This document shows, piece after piece, positions 1 to 9,318 of a DNA stretch of 64,000 bases. Made by a program: the position numbers and the translations under genes. Origin of the DNA: an uncultured Lachnospiraceae bacterium (GTDB lineage Bacteria; Bacillota; Clostridia; Lachnospirales; Lachnospiraceae); NCBI GenBank assembly GCA_947626435.1, contig CANQSB010000014.1:1-64000 (forward strand), given 5' to 3'. Below the pieces are notes generated by a model. The model did not search any database and had not been told where the DNA came from. It saw only the letters and a list, made by a program, of their open reading frames with translations. Each line of letters starts with the position of its first letter. Positions within the stretch are counted from its first letter, which is position 1.

Positions 1-99
1 ATTTGTAATACTTATATTATACTATATATGGCGGCGGAAAGATAGTTGAAATATTGATTTAATCAGTGTTTCCTTAATGTCTGACAATTATGCCGCATA

Positions 100-1011
100 T
101 TATTTGATTATTTCAGAAAAGGCATATCCCTTTAGGACTTTGTTCCACACGGCATACGCTTTATTATTCTCGTGGACGTAGTTGTCGGAGGTATATTCGG
201 CTTTAAGTCCCATTTGGCTGTCCATCAGGTATTCGGACAGATTGATGTATCCCCACCCCGATGTTTGGCACATATCTTGTAGAAGAATATTCGCCACTTG
301 GATATTGTAGTTGCTGAGCCCGTTTGAAGATACGCTCGACATAACGCAAGGAACGGACATCACGTAGATTTTGACGTCGGGTCTTTTTTCGAGTATGCGT
401 GCGATAAGTGTCTGCATACTCTGGATAAATCCCTCGGGTGAGGTTATGCTTAAATCATTTACACCGAAACAGATGAAAACCTTGTTTACATCATTCATCT
501 GGGCGATTGCGTTTTCTATATATTCAGCTTTTCCGTTGTAAATGGGCATTATACTCGAGTGTTTTGTCAATGCGCTTGCGGATATCGCGACTCTTGCCGA
601 GCAGCTTACTCTTGCGAGGAAATATGTCGAATCTGTCATTATCGAGTCGCTATGGCTCTCGCAATACTCTTTGAATCCCACTGTAATTGAATCGCCGACA
701 AACACGGAATTTGCAAAAAAAGCATTTTCCGAAATCATGCCGCTGTTTAAAATTTGGTTGTATTTGTCTACATCGATGGCACCCACGGTAAAGCTGTCGA
801 CAAGATATGTGTACAATTCTTCCGTGAGGCTTGTAGGAAGTATGTCTACCGAAAGAGACGCGCCTGTAAGCGGCTGGATTGTCGCGACCGGCTCGGCTGT
901 CTCGGGCTCCGGCAATACAATTTCTTCTTCTGCGCATACGGTAACAGGCGCTAAAATCATTGAAAATACAAACATCAGTATCAATGAATATGTATAGATG
1001 CTTTTCTTCAT
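100..1011 (-). CDS. secreted SGNH/GDSL-type hydrolase
   Basis: Signal peptide, then NSVFVGDSITVGF (GDS block) and FICFGVNDLS (GxND block). Start chosen at the internal Met (MKKSIYTYS). Confidence 0.8.
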   Translation of the reverse strand: MKKSIYTYSLILMFVFSMILAPVTVCAEEEIVLPEPETAEPVATIQPLTGASLSVDILPTSLTEELYTYLVDSFTVGAIDVDKYNQILNSGMISENAFFANSVFVGDSITVGFKEYCESHSDSIMTDSTYFLARVSCSARVAISASALTKHSSIMPIYNGKAEYIENAIAQMNDVNKVFICFGVNDLSITSPEGFIQSMQTLIARILEKRPDVKIYVMSVPCVMSSVSSNGLSNYNIQVANILLQDMCQTSGWGYINLSEYLMDSQMGLKAEYTSDNYVHENNKAYAVWNKVLKGYAFSEIIK

Positions 1012-1265
1012 ATTATCCCCCATGCTACATTAGCGGCTTAATTTTGCATTTTCAGCAAGTTTCTACAAAATTCTTACATATTTGTTACGAAATTATTGAC
1101 AAGCACTATTATAATTACAAAAGCATGAAAAGTCAAACAAATAAGGAAAAATTTTTAATTAAATTTTAAAAATTTTAGAAAAGATTGACTATTGTGCGGA
1201 TTGGATATAAAATATTAATTATGATAAAAGGCTTTTGAAGTGGAAAGCGGAAGGAGTACCGATAT

Positions 1266-3425
1266 ATGGCTGAAGAATTTAGCGTAGATAGCATGGTTGA
1301 TATGTACCTTTATGAAAACGGGCAGCTATTGGAAAAGCTTGAGGAAATCATACTTGAAACAAAGGACGACGATGCTTTTGACGAGAACAATATCAATGAA
1401 ATATTCAGGATAATGCATACAATAAAGGGTTCATCCGGCGTTATGATGTACGACAATATCATGAAAGTGTCGCACAAGCTGGAGGATATATTCTATTTTC
1501 TCAGAGAAAACCTTGGCATAGATGAGCCACATATCGAGCTTACCGATATTATTTTTCAGGTGCTTGATTTTATAAACGGTGAGATGGAAAAAATAAAAGA
1601 CGGGAATGACCCTGACGGGGACAATTCGGAGCTCATAAAGCTGATGGACGGCTTTCTCGGGCGTTTAAAGGGCGACAGCGCGGAGACAACCGCGGTTTCA
1701 GCGGCTGAAAAGAAACCGGAAGCCCCCAAAGCAGAGAGCAGCGGCGGCATAAATTTAGGTCCGAATCAGTTTTATATAGCGCCGCAGGTTTCGGGTGACG
1801 AGAAGTGTTTCCGTATAAGAATCACATACAATTCCGACACGCAGATGTGTAATCTCCGCGCGTATTCGGCAGCCTATGCGTTAAAGGAATATACGGAAAA
1901 CATGCACTATTCGCCGGACGATATATTGACGAACGAAGATTCGTCAAACATAATACTTGATGACGGTTTCCGTATGCTTGTGCGAGGCAATTTTACGGTG
2001 GAAAAGCTTCGCGAACTGCTTGACACCACTTCGGAGATTAAGACGATTGACATATCTGAATGCAGCAGGCAGGAGTTTGACATGGGCTTTTCGGAAGCGC
2101 CTATATCCGCAGTGCCTGCCGAGCAGGAAACGGGCGCGGTGCAGAGTGCGGACAGCGCGAAGGCGGAGCCGCAGCCCGGTGATTATGTCATTCAAAAAGA
2201 GGCAGGCAGGGCAAAGCAGATAACGAAGCCCAAGAAGAAAAAAGAGCATAAGCAGTCATTTATGAGCGTGAATATAGAGAAGATGAACCAGCTCATGAAC
2301 CTTATGGGAGAGATGGTTATAGCGGAGTCGGTCGTCCTTCAAAATCCTGATTTGCAGGTGCCAAACCTTGACCTGTCCAACTTTCACAAGGCGGCGTCGC
2401 AGCTTTCCAAGATTACGACGGAAATGCAGGAGCTCATTATGTCAATGCGACTGATGCCGCTGACGAACACGTTCCAGAAGATGAACAGGACGGTGTTCGA
2501 CATGTCGCGCAAGCTCAATAAGGACATTGAATTTGAGATGATAGGCGATACCACGGAGGTTGACAAAAACATTATTGAAAACATCTCGGACCCGCTCATG
2601 CATCTTGTGCGCAATTCCGTAGATCATGGCATTGAGACTAAGGAGGAAAGAGAGGCGTCAGGCAAGACTGAAAAGGCGAAGGTCACGCTTGAGGCAAAAA
2701 ATGAGGGTGGCAAGGTATGCATATCCGTCAAGGACAACGGAAAAGGCTTAAGCCGCAGTAAGTTATACAAAAAAGCATGGGAAAACGGCATCATCCCTTA
2801 CAACCGTGCGGAGAGCGATTACAGCGACAAGGAGATTTTTCAGTTTATCACGTATCCCGGTTTCTCGACAAAGGAGAAGGTCACGGAGTTTTCGGGGCGC
2901 GGCGTGGGTATGGACGTAGTAGTCAAAAATATACAAAAAATCGGCGGTGCGCTTGACATCGACTCGGTAGAGGGCGAAGGCACAATCATGACGATGAAGA
3001 TTCCCCTTACTATGGCGATTATCGACGGCATAGTAATGCGCAACGGCGACACGAAATTTGTCATGGAAACTTCGGCAATCAAGGAATTTATAAGAGTTAC
3101 CGAGGATAACCTGATACATGAGCCAAACGGCGAGGAATACATAATGATACGCGGCGAATGTTATCCTATGCTGCGTCTCAGCCAGAAGTACCATCTAAGG
3201 GATGCGGTTACAAATATTGAAGACGGCGTAATGCTGTTGCTCGAATACGAAAACAACACGCTTTGCGTGCTGATTGACGAGCTTATAGGCACTCAGGAAA
3301 TAGTGGTAAAGCCGATACCCTCATACGTCAAAAAGGTACATGGCATATCGGGCTGCACTCAGCTCGGCGACGGCAGCATAGCCCTTATTTTGGACGTGAG
3401 CGGTCTGATGCAGGATACATATTAA
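1266..3425 (+). CDS. cheA: chemotaxis histidine kinase CheA
   Basis: N-terminal Hpt (IMHTIKGSSG), dimerisation region (MNQLMNLMGEMVIAES), HATPase (LVRNSVDHGIE, GRGVGMDVV) and C-terminal CheW-like domain. Confidence 0.93.
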   Translation: MAEEFSVDSMVDMYLYENGQLLEKLEEIILETKDDDAFDENNINEIFRIMHTIKGSSGVMMYDNIMKVSHKLEDIFYFLRENLGIDEPHIELTDIIFQVLDFINGEMEKIKDGNDPDGDNSELIKLMDGFLGRLKGDSAETTAVSAAEKKPEAPKAESSGGINLGPNQFYIAPQVSGDEKCFRIRITYNSDTQMCNLRAYSAAYALKEYTENMHYSPDDILTNEDSSNIILDDGFRMLVRGNFTVEKLRELLDTTSEIKTIDISECSRQEFDMGFSEAPISAVPAEQETGAVQSADSAKAEPQPGDYVIQKEAGRAKQITKPKKKKEHKQSFMSVNIEKMNQLMNLMGEMVIAESVVLQNPDLQVPNLDLSNFHKAASQLSKITTEMQELIMSMRLMPLTNTFQKMNRTVFDMSRKLNKDIEFEMIGDTTEVDKNIIENISDPLMHLVRNSVDHGIETKEEREASGKTEKAKVTLEAKNEGGKVCISVKDNGKGLSRSKLYKKAWENGIIPYNRAESDYSDKEIFQFITYPGFSTKEKVTEFSGRGVGMDVVVKNIQKIGGALDIDSVEGEGTIMTMKIPLTMAIIDGIVMRNGDTKFVMETSAIKEFIRVTEDNLIHEPNGEEYIMIRGECYPMLRLSQKYHLRDAVTNIEDGVMLLLEYENNTLCVLIDELIGTQEIVVKPIPSYVKKVHGISGCTQLGDGSIALILDVSGLMQDTY

Positions 3426-3432
3426 AGGGGAG

Positions 3433-3789
3433 ATGTATATGGAAAAAAGCGAGAAAGACTTTTTGGAGAGCAAGGGCTTTGACATAGACGGCACTATGCG
3501 GCGCTTTTTAAATAATGAGGCGCTTTACAAAAAGTGCCTGAAGAAATTTCTTGACGACACAAGCTATGAGAAACTAAAAGCAGCATATTCCGAGGGCAAT
3601 TGCAATGATGCCTTCAAAGCGGCGCATACTATGAAGGGATTTGTTTCAAACCTTGGCATAAACAGAATTTACGAGCTCCTTATTCCCATGGTGGAGAAAT
3701 TGAGGAGCCAGAATTTAGACATTGCGTCCGAGATGAGTCAGCTTGACGAGCTTTATGCTGACACCTACAAGATTATAGAGGACATGTAA
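3433..3789 (+). CDS. stand-alone Hpt domain protein
   Basis: 118 aa with AAHTMKGFVSNLG phosphotransfer-like motif, directly after cheA. Confidence 0.8.
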   Translation: MYMEKSEKDFLESKGFDIDGTMRRFLNNEALYKKCLKKFLDDTSYEKLKAAYSEGNCNDAFKAAHTMKGFVSNLGINRIYELLIPMVEKLRSQNLDIASEMSQLDELYADTYKIIEDM

Positions 3790-3805
3790 AGGCAGGGTTG
3801 CTTGA

Positions 3806-4396
3806 ATGGCGGAAAAAACTGATTTAGTAGTCGACGGCTTTCAATTTGGCACGGAAAATGACGCGCAGCTTGCTCAGGCAGAAGCGGTAAGGGTCAGGAA
3901 TCTTGAGGGAAGGCTTGATTACAAAAACACGAAAATGATTTACGCGGTATACAAAAAGGCAGTGGAAAACCGTGTTTTTAAGACACCGGTAGGATATGCG
4001 TTTTTGAAAAAGCTGCAAAACTGCCTGTTGGAAGCACCCGATATGCAGGAGGAACTGCAGAGCATACCCGTTCAGGGGGTATACAATATAAGGGAGAGCA
4101 CGGCGCCTGCGGTAGAGAAAGTAAAAGCAGTCAGCCAGGCAAGGAGGTCTCAGCCGCCTAAAAAAGAGCTCATCACCAAACGGATATCAATAGGCACCAA
4201 TATAGTGCTGCTTGCGCTTGTAGCGATTATGTTTATCATAACGTATATGGGCTCGACCCCGACGGTGCTCAATTATGAGAGGGCTTTGACGGACAAATAC
4301 GCGTATTGGGAGCAGCAGCTTTCGGAGCGGGAGCAGGCTATACGCGAAAAAGAAAAAGAGCTTTTGATTGAGGAAGATGGGAGTTATCATGAATAA
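3806..4396 (+). CDS. hypothetical single-pass membrane protein with C-terminal coiled coil
   Basis: One hydrophobic segment (IVLLALVAIMFIITYM) followed by a Glu/Lys-rich helix. Stop overlaps the next gene by 8 nt. Confidence 0.6.
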   Translation: MAEKTDLVVDGFQFGTENDAQLAQAEAVRVRNLEGRLDYKNTKMIYAVYKKAVENRVFKTPVGYAFLKKLQNCLLEAPDMQEELQSIPVQGVYNIRESTAPAVEKVKAVSQARRSQPPKKELITKRISIGTNIVLLALVAIMFIITYMGSTPTVLNYERALTDKYAYWEQQLSEREQAIREKEKELLIEEDGSYHE

Positions 4397-5063
4397 GCTT
4401 AAAATATTGGTAGTTGATGACGAGAGCAGGATGAGAAAGCTTGTAAAAGACTTCCTTATAAAGAATGATTACGAGGTATTGGAGGCAGGCGACGGCAGCG
4501 AGGCACTTGACGTGTTTTTTGCCAATCAGGACATAGCCTTGATTATACTGGATATAATGATGCCAAAGCTTGACGGCTGGCAGGTGTGCCGTGAGGTGAG
4601 GAATTATTCAAAAGTGCCAATCATAATGCTGACGGCAAGAAGTGACGAAAGGGACGAGCTTCAAGGTTTTGAGCTTGGAGTGGACGAGTATATATCGAAA
4701 CCGTTCAGCCCTAAGATATTGGTGGCACGGGTGGAGGCAATACTTCGTCGCACAAACCAGCTTGCGGACGGCGAGACTATTGAGTGCGGAGGCATAGTGA
4801 TAGATAAAGCGGCTCATGTAGTCACGATAGACGGCAGGCAGATTGACTTAAGCTTTAAGGAATTTGAGCTTTTGACTTTCTTTGTGGAAAACAAGGGCAT
4901 AGCACTTTCGAGGGAAAAAATACTCAACAGCGTGTGGAATTATGATTATTTCGGGGACGCGAGGACCATTGACACCCATGTAAAAAAGCTTCGCAGCAAG
5001 ATGGGGGAAAAGGGCAACCTTATAAAGACCGTATGGGGAATGGGCTACAAGCTTGAGATATAA
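4389..5063 (+). CDS. OmpR/PhoB-family response regulator
   Basis: Receiver (LVVDDESRMRKL, LDIMMPKLDGW, KPFSPK) and winged-helix DNA-binding domain. Start set at MNKLKILVVDD. Confidence 0.92.
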   Translation: MNKLKILVVDDESRMRKLVKDFLIKNDYEVLEAGDGSEALDVFFANQDIALIILDIMMPKLDGWQVCREVRNYSKVPIIMLTARSDERDELQGFELGVDEYISKPFSPKILVARVEAILRRTNQLADGETIECGGIVIDKAAHVVTIDGRQIDLSFKEFELLTFFVENKGIALSREKILNSVWNYDYFGDARTIDTHVKKLRSKMGEKGNLIKTVWGMGYKLEI

Positions 5064-5098
5064 AATGACGTTGTGCAGGGCAATATGAGGCGGCAGTT

Positions 5099-6574
5099 AT
5101 GAAATATTCCATAAAACATCAGATTGCTTTTATATTTATAATCGTTATGGTCGGTACGCTGACGCTTTGTTGGATTATAAATAATTTTTTCCTTGAAAGT
5201 TTTTATATAAATAACAAAAAAGACGTGATAAGCGAGGCTTATAAGAGCATAAATGAGGCGACGCTTAACGGGGACATCACGTCGGAGGAGTTTGACATCA
5301 AGCTTCGCAAAATATGTGACATGTACAATATCAGCGTACTTGTCATAGACGCTCAGTCGACCACGGTCAAATCAAGCTCACGCTATACCGAGTTGCTCAT
5401 GCGCAGGCTGTACGACAACTTTTTTGACCCGGATTCCAATTTGAATTATCTTGAAAAAAATGATAAATACCTCACGGCTACGGCAATGGATGACGTGACG
5501 GGGACGGAGTACCTTGAAATGTGGGGCGTACTGGACAACGGCAACCTTTTCATAGTGCGTTCGCCGCTTGAAGGCATACGCGACAGCGTAAAGATAGCAA
5601 ACCGTTTCCTTGCGTATATAGGCATTGCGGCGACGCTTGTAAGCGCGGCAATCATCCTGCTTTTGACGACGCGAATTGTCAGACCTATAATGCAGTTGAA
5701 GGATATATCCGAAAAAATGACGAATCTCGACTTTGAAACCAAATATGTAAGTCGGGGGAAAAATGAGATAGATTTGCTTGGAGAGCATATGAACGAGCTT
5801 TCAAGCGCGCTGGAGAAAACGGTATCGGAGCTGAAAACGGCAAACAACGAGCTGAAACGCGACATAGAAAAGAAAGAGCAGATAGACGAGATGCGCAAGG
5901 AGTTTCTTTCAAATGTTTCTCATGAGCTGAAAACGCCGATTGCTTTGATACAGGGGTATGCAGAAGGGCTTAAAGAGGGCATAAACGACAATGACGACGA
6001 GAGCAAGGATTTTTACTGCGACGTAATAATAGACGAAGCAGGCAAAATGAACAATATGGTGAGAAAGCTTTTGAGCCTCAATGAACTGGAGTTTGGCAAC
6101 GATATAGTGACGATGGAAAGGTTTGACATAGTCGCCCTTGTCAGGAATTTTTTACATTCTGCCGATATACTTGTCAGCCAGAATGACATAAAATTAAATG
6201 TAGACGATTCGGAGCCGATTTATGTATGGGCGGACGAGTTTAAGGTTGAGGAAGTCATAAGGAATTTTTTCAGCAATGCCATAAACCATGTAAACGGCGA
6301 AAAGATAATAGAGATAAAATACCGTATAGACAGTGAGGCAAAAAATAAAGTTCGCATCAGCGTGTTTAATACGGGCGAGCCGATACCCGAGGCTTCGATT
6401 GAGCATATATGGGAAAAATTTTACAAGGTGGATAAGGCACGCACCAGGGAATACGGCGGCAGCGGAGTAGGGTTATCCATCGTAAAGGCGATTATGGATT
6501 CCATGAATCAGCAATACGGTGTTATCAATTATACAAATGGCGTAGAGTTCTGGTTTGAGCTTGAAACTAAATAA
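5099..6574 (+). CDS. membrane sensor histidine kinase
   Basis: Two TM segments, HAMP-like region, FLSNVSHELKTPIALIQGYAEGL H-box and HATPase motifs. Confidence 0.92.
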   Translation: MKYSIKHQIAFIFIIVMVGTLTLCWIINNFFLESFYINNKKDVISEAYKSINEATLNGDITSEEFDIKLRKICDMYNISVLVIDAQSTTVKSSSRYTELLMRRLYDNFFDPDSNLNYLEKNDKYLTATAMDDVTGTEYLEMWGVLDNGNLFIVRSPLEGIRDSVKIANRFLAYIGIAATLVSAAIILLLTTRIVRPIMQLKDISEKMTNLDFETKYVSRGKNEIDLLGEHMNELSSALEKTVSELKTANNELKRDIEKKEQIDEMRKEFLSNVSHELKTPIALIQGYAEGLKEGINDNDDESKDFYCDVIIDEAGKMNNMVRKLLSLNELEFGNDIVTMERFDIVALVRNFLHSADILVSQNDIKLNVDDSEPIYVWADEFKVEEVIRNFFSNAINHVNGEKIIEIKYRIDSEAKNKVRISVFNTGEPIPEASIEHIWEKFYKVDKARTREYGGSGVGLSIVKAIMDSMNQQYGVINYTNGVEFWFELETK

Positions 6575-6589
6575 ATGGAGGTGTTCTTG

Positions 6590-7372
6590 TTGAAAAGGAT
6601 TAAAGCCATTGGGCTTTTGGCAGCGTCGATGCTGCTTTTGACGGGCTGCATTGATTCAATGCCTGACCTGACGGATGAGCAGACGGAGATGATATCGGAA
6701 TATTCCGCGAGACTGCTGTTAAAATACTCGTCAACCTACAATTACAGGCTTGCTGATGACAGAGTGCTTGCGGAGGCGGTGCTTCAGGAGAGCCTTATGG
6801 AAGAAAGCCAAGAGGAAAGTTCGTCGGAAACGCCGGATACAGAAACTGTTGAGGGTGAATCCGCCGCAGATACTCAGGGCGCAGAGGAAGGTCAAGAGCA
6901 GTCGGAAACGCAGACTGGTGAGCCTGAGCAGGCAGGCGTGGAGGTTCTTACCACAGACGAAGCGGATATTGCACAGCTACTTGGAATAGACGGCGTGGCA
7001 ATCAAGTATCAGTCATTTGAAATATGTGACGCATATCCAAAGGACAGTACGGGGTTCAGCGTTACTGCGGCACAGGGCAAAAAGCTTCTCATCGTGCATT
7101 TCGACATAGAGAGCGCCACAAATGAAAGCGCGGAATGTGATATTTTCAATCACAATCTAAGCATACGCATGAGTGTAAATGATAAATCGGTGAAAGCGCG
7201 TAATACGCTCCTGCCTGATGATATTTCTTCGTATATTGATACGCTTCCCGCGGGCGAGGTGCGGGAAGTAGTTGCGGTAGCGGAAATAGACGACATGACC
7301 GATGCGGATATCGAGACATTTACCATGCGCATTTCGTCTTCCGACGGCAGTTTCGATATACAATTAAGATAA
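6590..7372 (+). CDS. lipoprotein
   Basis: Lipobox LLLLTGC. Probable TTG start at 6590 behind GGAGGT. Acidic Glu/Ser-rich linker and a C-terminal beta-rich domain. Confidence 0.7.
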   Translation: MKRIKAIGLLAASMLLLTGCIDSMPDLTDEQTEMISEYSARLLLKYSSTYNYRLADDRVLAEAVLQESLMEESQEESSSETPDTETVEGESAADTQGAEEGQEQSETQTGEPEQAGVEVLTTDEADIAQLLGIDGVAIKYQSFEICDAYPKDSTGFSVTAAQGKKLLIVHFDIESATNESAECDIFNHNLSIRMSVNDKSVKARNTLLPDDISSYIDTLPAGEVREVVAVAEIDDMTDADIETFTMRISSSDGSFDIQLR

Positions 7373-7449
7373 TTTTTCAATTTTGCAATAAAAAAATAAA
7401 TTTGTCAAAAATTATCTGAAAATATTTGTAATTTTCACTACATATATGT

Positions 7450-7455
7450 TATAAT
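7450..7455 (+). promoter_or_regulatory. putative sigma-A -10 box upstream of cheV
   Basis: TATAAT with TTGTAA about 18 nt upstream (7426-7431). Confidence 0.45.
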
Positions 7456-7523
7456 GGTGAATAGATAAAATATCTGCGCAGCAGTATTATAGAGACAAGG
7501 TGTCTGTCAGAATGGAGGTTAAT

Positions 7524-8420
7524 ATGGAAACTAAGATTCTCTTAGAGAACGGAACAAACGAACTGGAGGTACTGGAATTTGTGGTCGATGGCAACTCTTA
7601 CGGCATCAATGTAGCCAAAATCAGAGAGATTATCCCCTATCAGCCCATAACGCCCGTTCCCAATGCCCACCCGAGCGTAGAAGGTATTTTTATGCCGCGT
7701 GATGATATGATTACGGCGATTGATTTGCGCAACTGCCTGCAGAGAGGGCAGTCAAATCCCGGCGGATTATTTATTATCACAAGCTTCAACAAGCTGGACA
7801 TTGCTTTCCATGTTGATTCGGTTATCGGCATTCACAGAGTTTCATGGGTAGACATTATCAAGCCGGGCGCTACGGTTACAACAGCGGAGGACGGCATTTC
7901 GACAGGTATTATCAAGATAGACGGCAAGCTGATTATCATTCTTGATTTCGAGAAGATTATCACAGACATTAATCCTGAGACAGGCTTAAAGGTTACAGAG
8001 ATAGATTCTCTTGGCGTGAGGGAGGAGACGAGTATTCCTATTCTTATCGCGGAGGATTCATCGCTTCTTAGAAAGCTTATCTGCGATTCGCTCAGGAAAG
8101 CGGGCTATGACAACATAATCAAAACCGAGAACGGCGAGGAGGCTTGGGAGTACATAACAAAATGCAGAGATGCAGGCACTCTTGATGAGGATGTCAAGCT
8201 TCTTATTACGGATATTGAGATGCCTCTCATGGATGGGCACCGCCTGACGAAGCTGGTTAAATCAGATGATACGACAAAGCAGATACCTGTTGTCATCTTC
8301 TCATCATTGGTCAATGAGGAAATGAGAAAGAAGGGCGAGGATTTAGGCGCGGACGCGCAGTTGTCAAAGCCTGAAATCGGAAATCTTGTTAAGGTTATTG
8401 ACGAGTTACTTTCAAAATAG
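7524..8420 (+). CDS. cheV: CheV-type chemotaxis coupling protein (CheW + receiver)
   Basis: CheW-like N-terminus (LEFVVDGNSYGINVAKIREII) and receiver (ILIAEDSSLLRKL, LITDIEMPLMDGH, QLSKPE). Confidence 0.88.
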   Translation: METKILLENGTNELEVLEFVVDGNSYGINVAKIREIIPYQPITPVPNAHPSVEGIFMPRDDMITAIDLRNCLQRGQSNPGGLFIITSFNKLDIAFHVDSVIGIHRVSWVDIIKPGATVTTAEDGISTGIIKIDGKLIIILDFEKIITDINPETGLKVTEIDSLGVREETSIPILIAEDSSLLRKLICDSLRKAGYDNIIKTENGEEAWEYITKCRDAGTLDEDVKLLITDIEMPLMDGHRLTKLVKSDDTTKQIPVVIFSSLVNEEMRKKGEDLGADAQLSKPEIGNLVKVIDELLSK

Positions 8421-8480
8421 CAAAGAGGGAGTCGGGTGGATAGCCCGACTCTTATAAAGTGGTGACTTTCGGGAGCTGCT

Positions 8481-9299
8481 ATGGACAGGACAAAACAAAA
8501 TCTGCTCATACAAAAAATCAATAATGCTGACGCGGTTTTGATAGGCATTGGCGAGGAGTTTAATGAAAGCTTTGGAGATATTGACAAATTTCCAAGGCTT
8601 ATGGGTGTTTTGGACGAAGTCGACAGGGACGATAGCCTTGAATGGATAGTGCCGTATATAGAGAAACTTTATATTGATGAACATGATGGCGGGCGTCTGG
8701 AAAGGGCGTATGAAAATTTATACAGGCTGGTGAAGGACAAAAATTATTTTGTTGTGACGACATGCATTGACGGAAATATCAAAAAAGCGGATTTTGATGC
8801 GGAAAGAATTGTAGAGCCATGCGGAAATTACAGCAGACTTCAATGCAGTAGTCAGACATGCAGCGGTGGATTGTATGATGTGGGCGGCTATTTGGAGCGT
8901 ATAAGGACAGTGTTAGCAAGCGGAGGCAGTAAAGAGTATATTTCAGTGCAGCCTAAATGCCCCATATGCGGAGAAGCGCTTGTATTTAACAATGTCTTGT
9001 GCGGGAAAGGGTATATTGAGGACGGATATAAGCCGCAGTGGGAGAAATACACAAATTGGCTGAAGCTTACTTTAAATAAAAAGCTCTGTGTCTTGGAGCT
9101 TGGAGTAGGGCTTAGTATGCCTGACATTATAAGATGGCCATTTGAAAAGGCTGCCTTTTACAATAAAAAAGCGGATTTTTTTAGAATAAATGAAACATTG
9201 TACCAGATGACAGAGGACTTGAGCGATAAAGGCGTCAGTATCGCAGCGAATTCAGTGGATTTTTTGCAGAGCTGCTGTTTATCGGACGGAAATAATTAA
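8481..9299 (+). CDS. Sir2-like domain protein, probably degenerate
   Basis: Sir2-like arrangement with a Cys4 zinc-site pattern (LQCSSQTC...CPICGEALVFNN), but canonical GAGxS and HG motifs are replaced. Confidence 0.6.
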   Translation: MDRTKQNLLIQKINNADAVLIGIGEEFNESFGDIDKFPRLMGVLDEVDRDDSLEWIVPYIEKLYIDEHDGGRLERAYENLYRLVKDKNYFVVTTCIDGNIKKADFDAERIVEPCGNYSRLQCSSQTCSGGLYDVGGYLERIRTVLASGGSKEYISVQPKCPICGEALVFNNVLCGKGYIEDGYKPQWEKYTNWLKLTLNKKLCVLELGVGLSMPDIIRWPFEKAAFYNKKADFFRINETLYQMTEDLSDKGVSIAANSVDFLQSCCLSDGNN

Positions 9300-9318
9300 T
9301 ATTAGTGGAGGGCTGATA

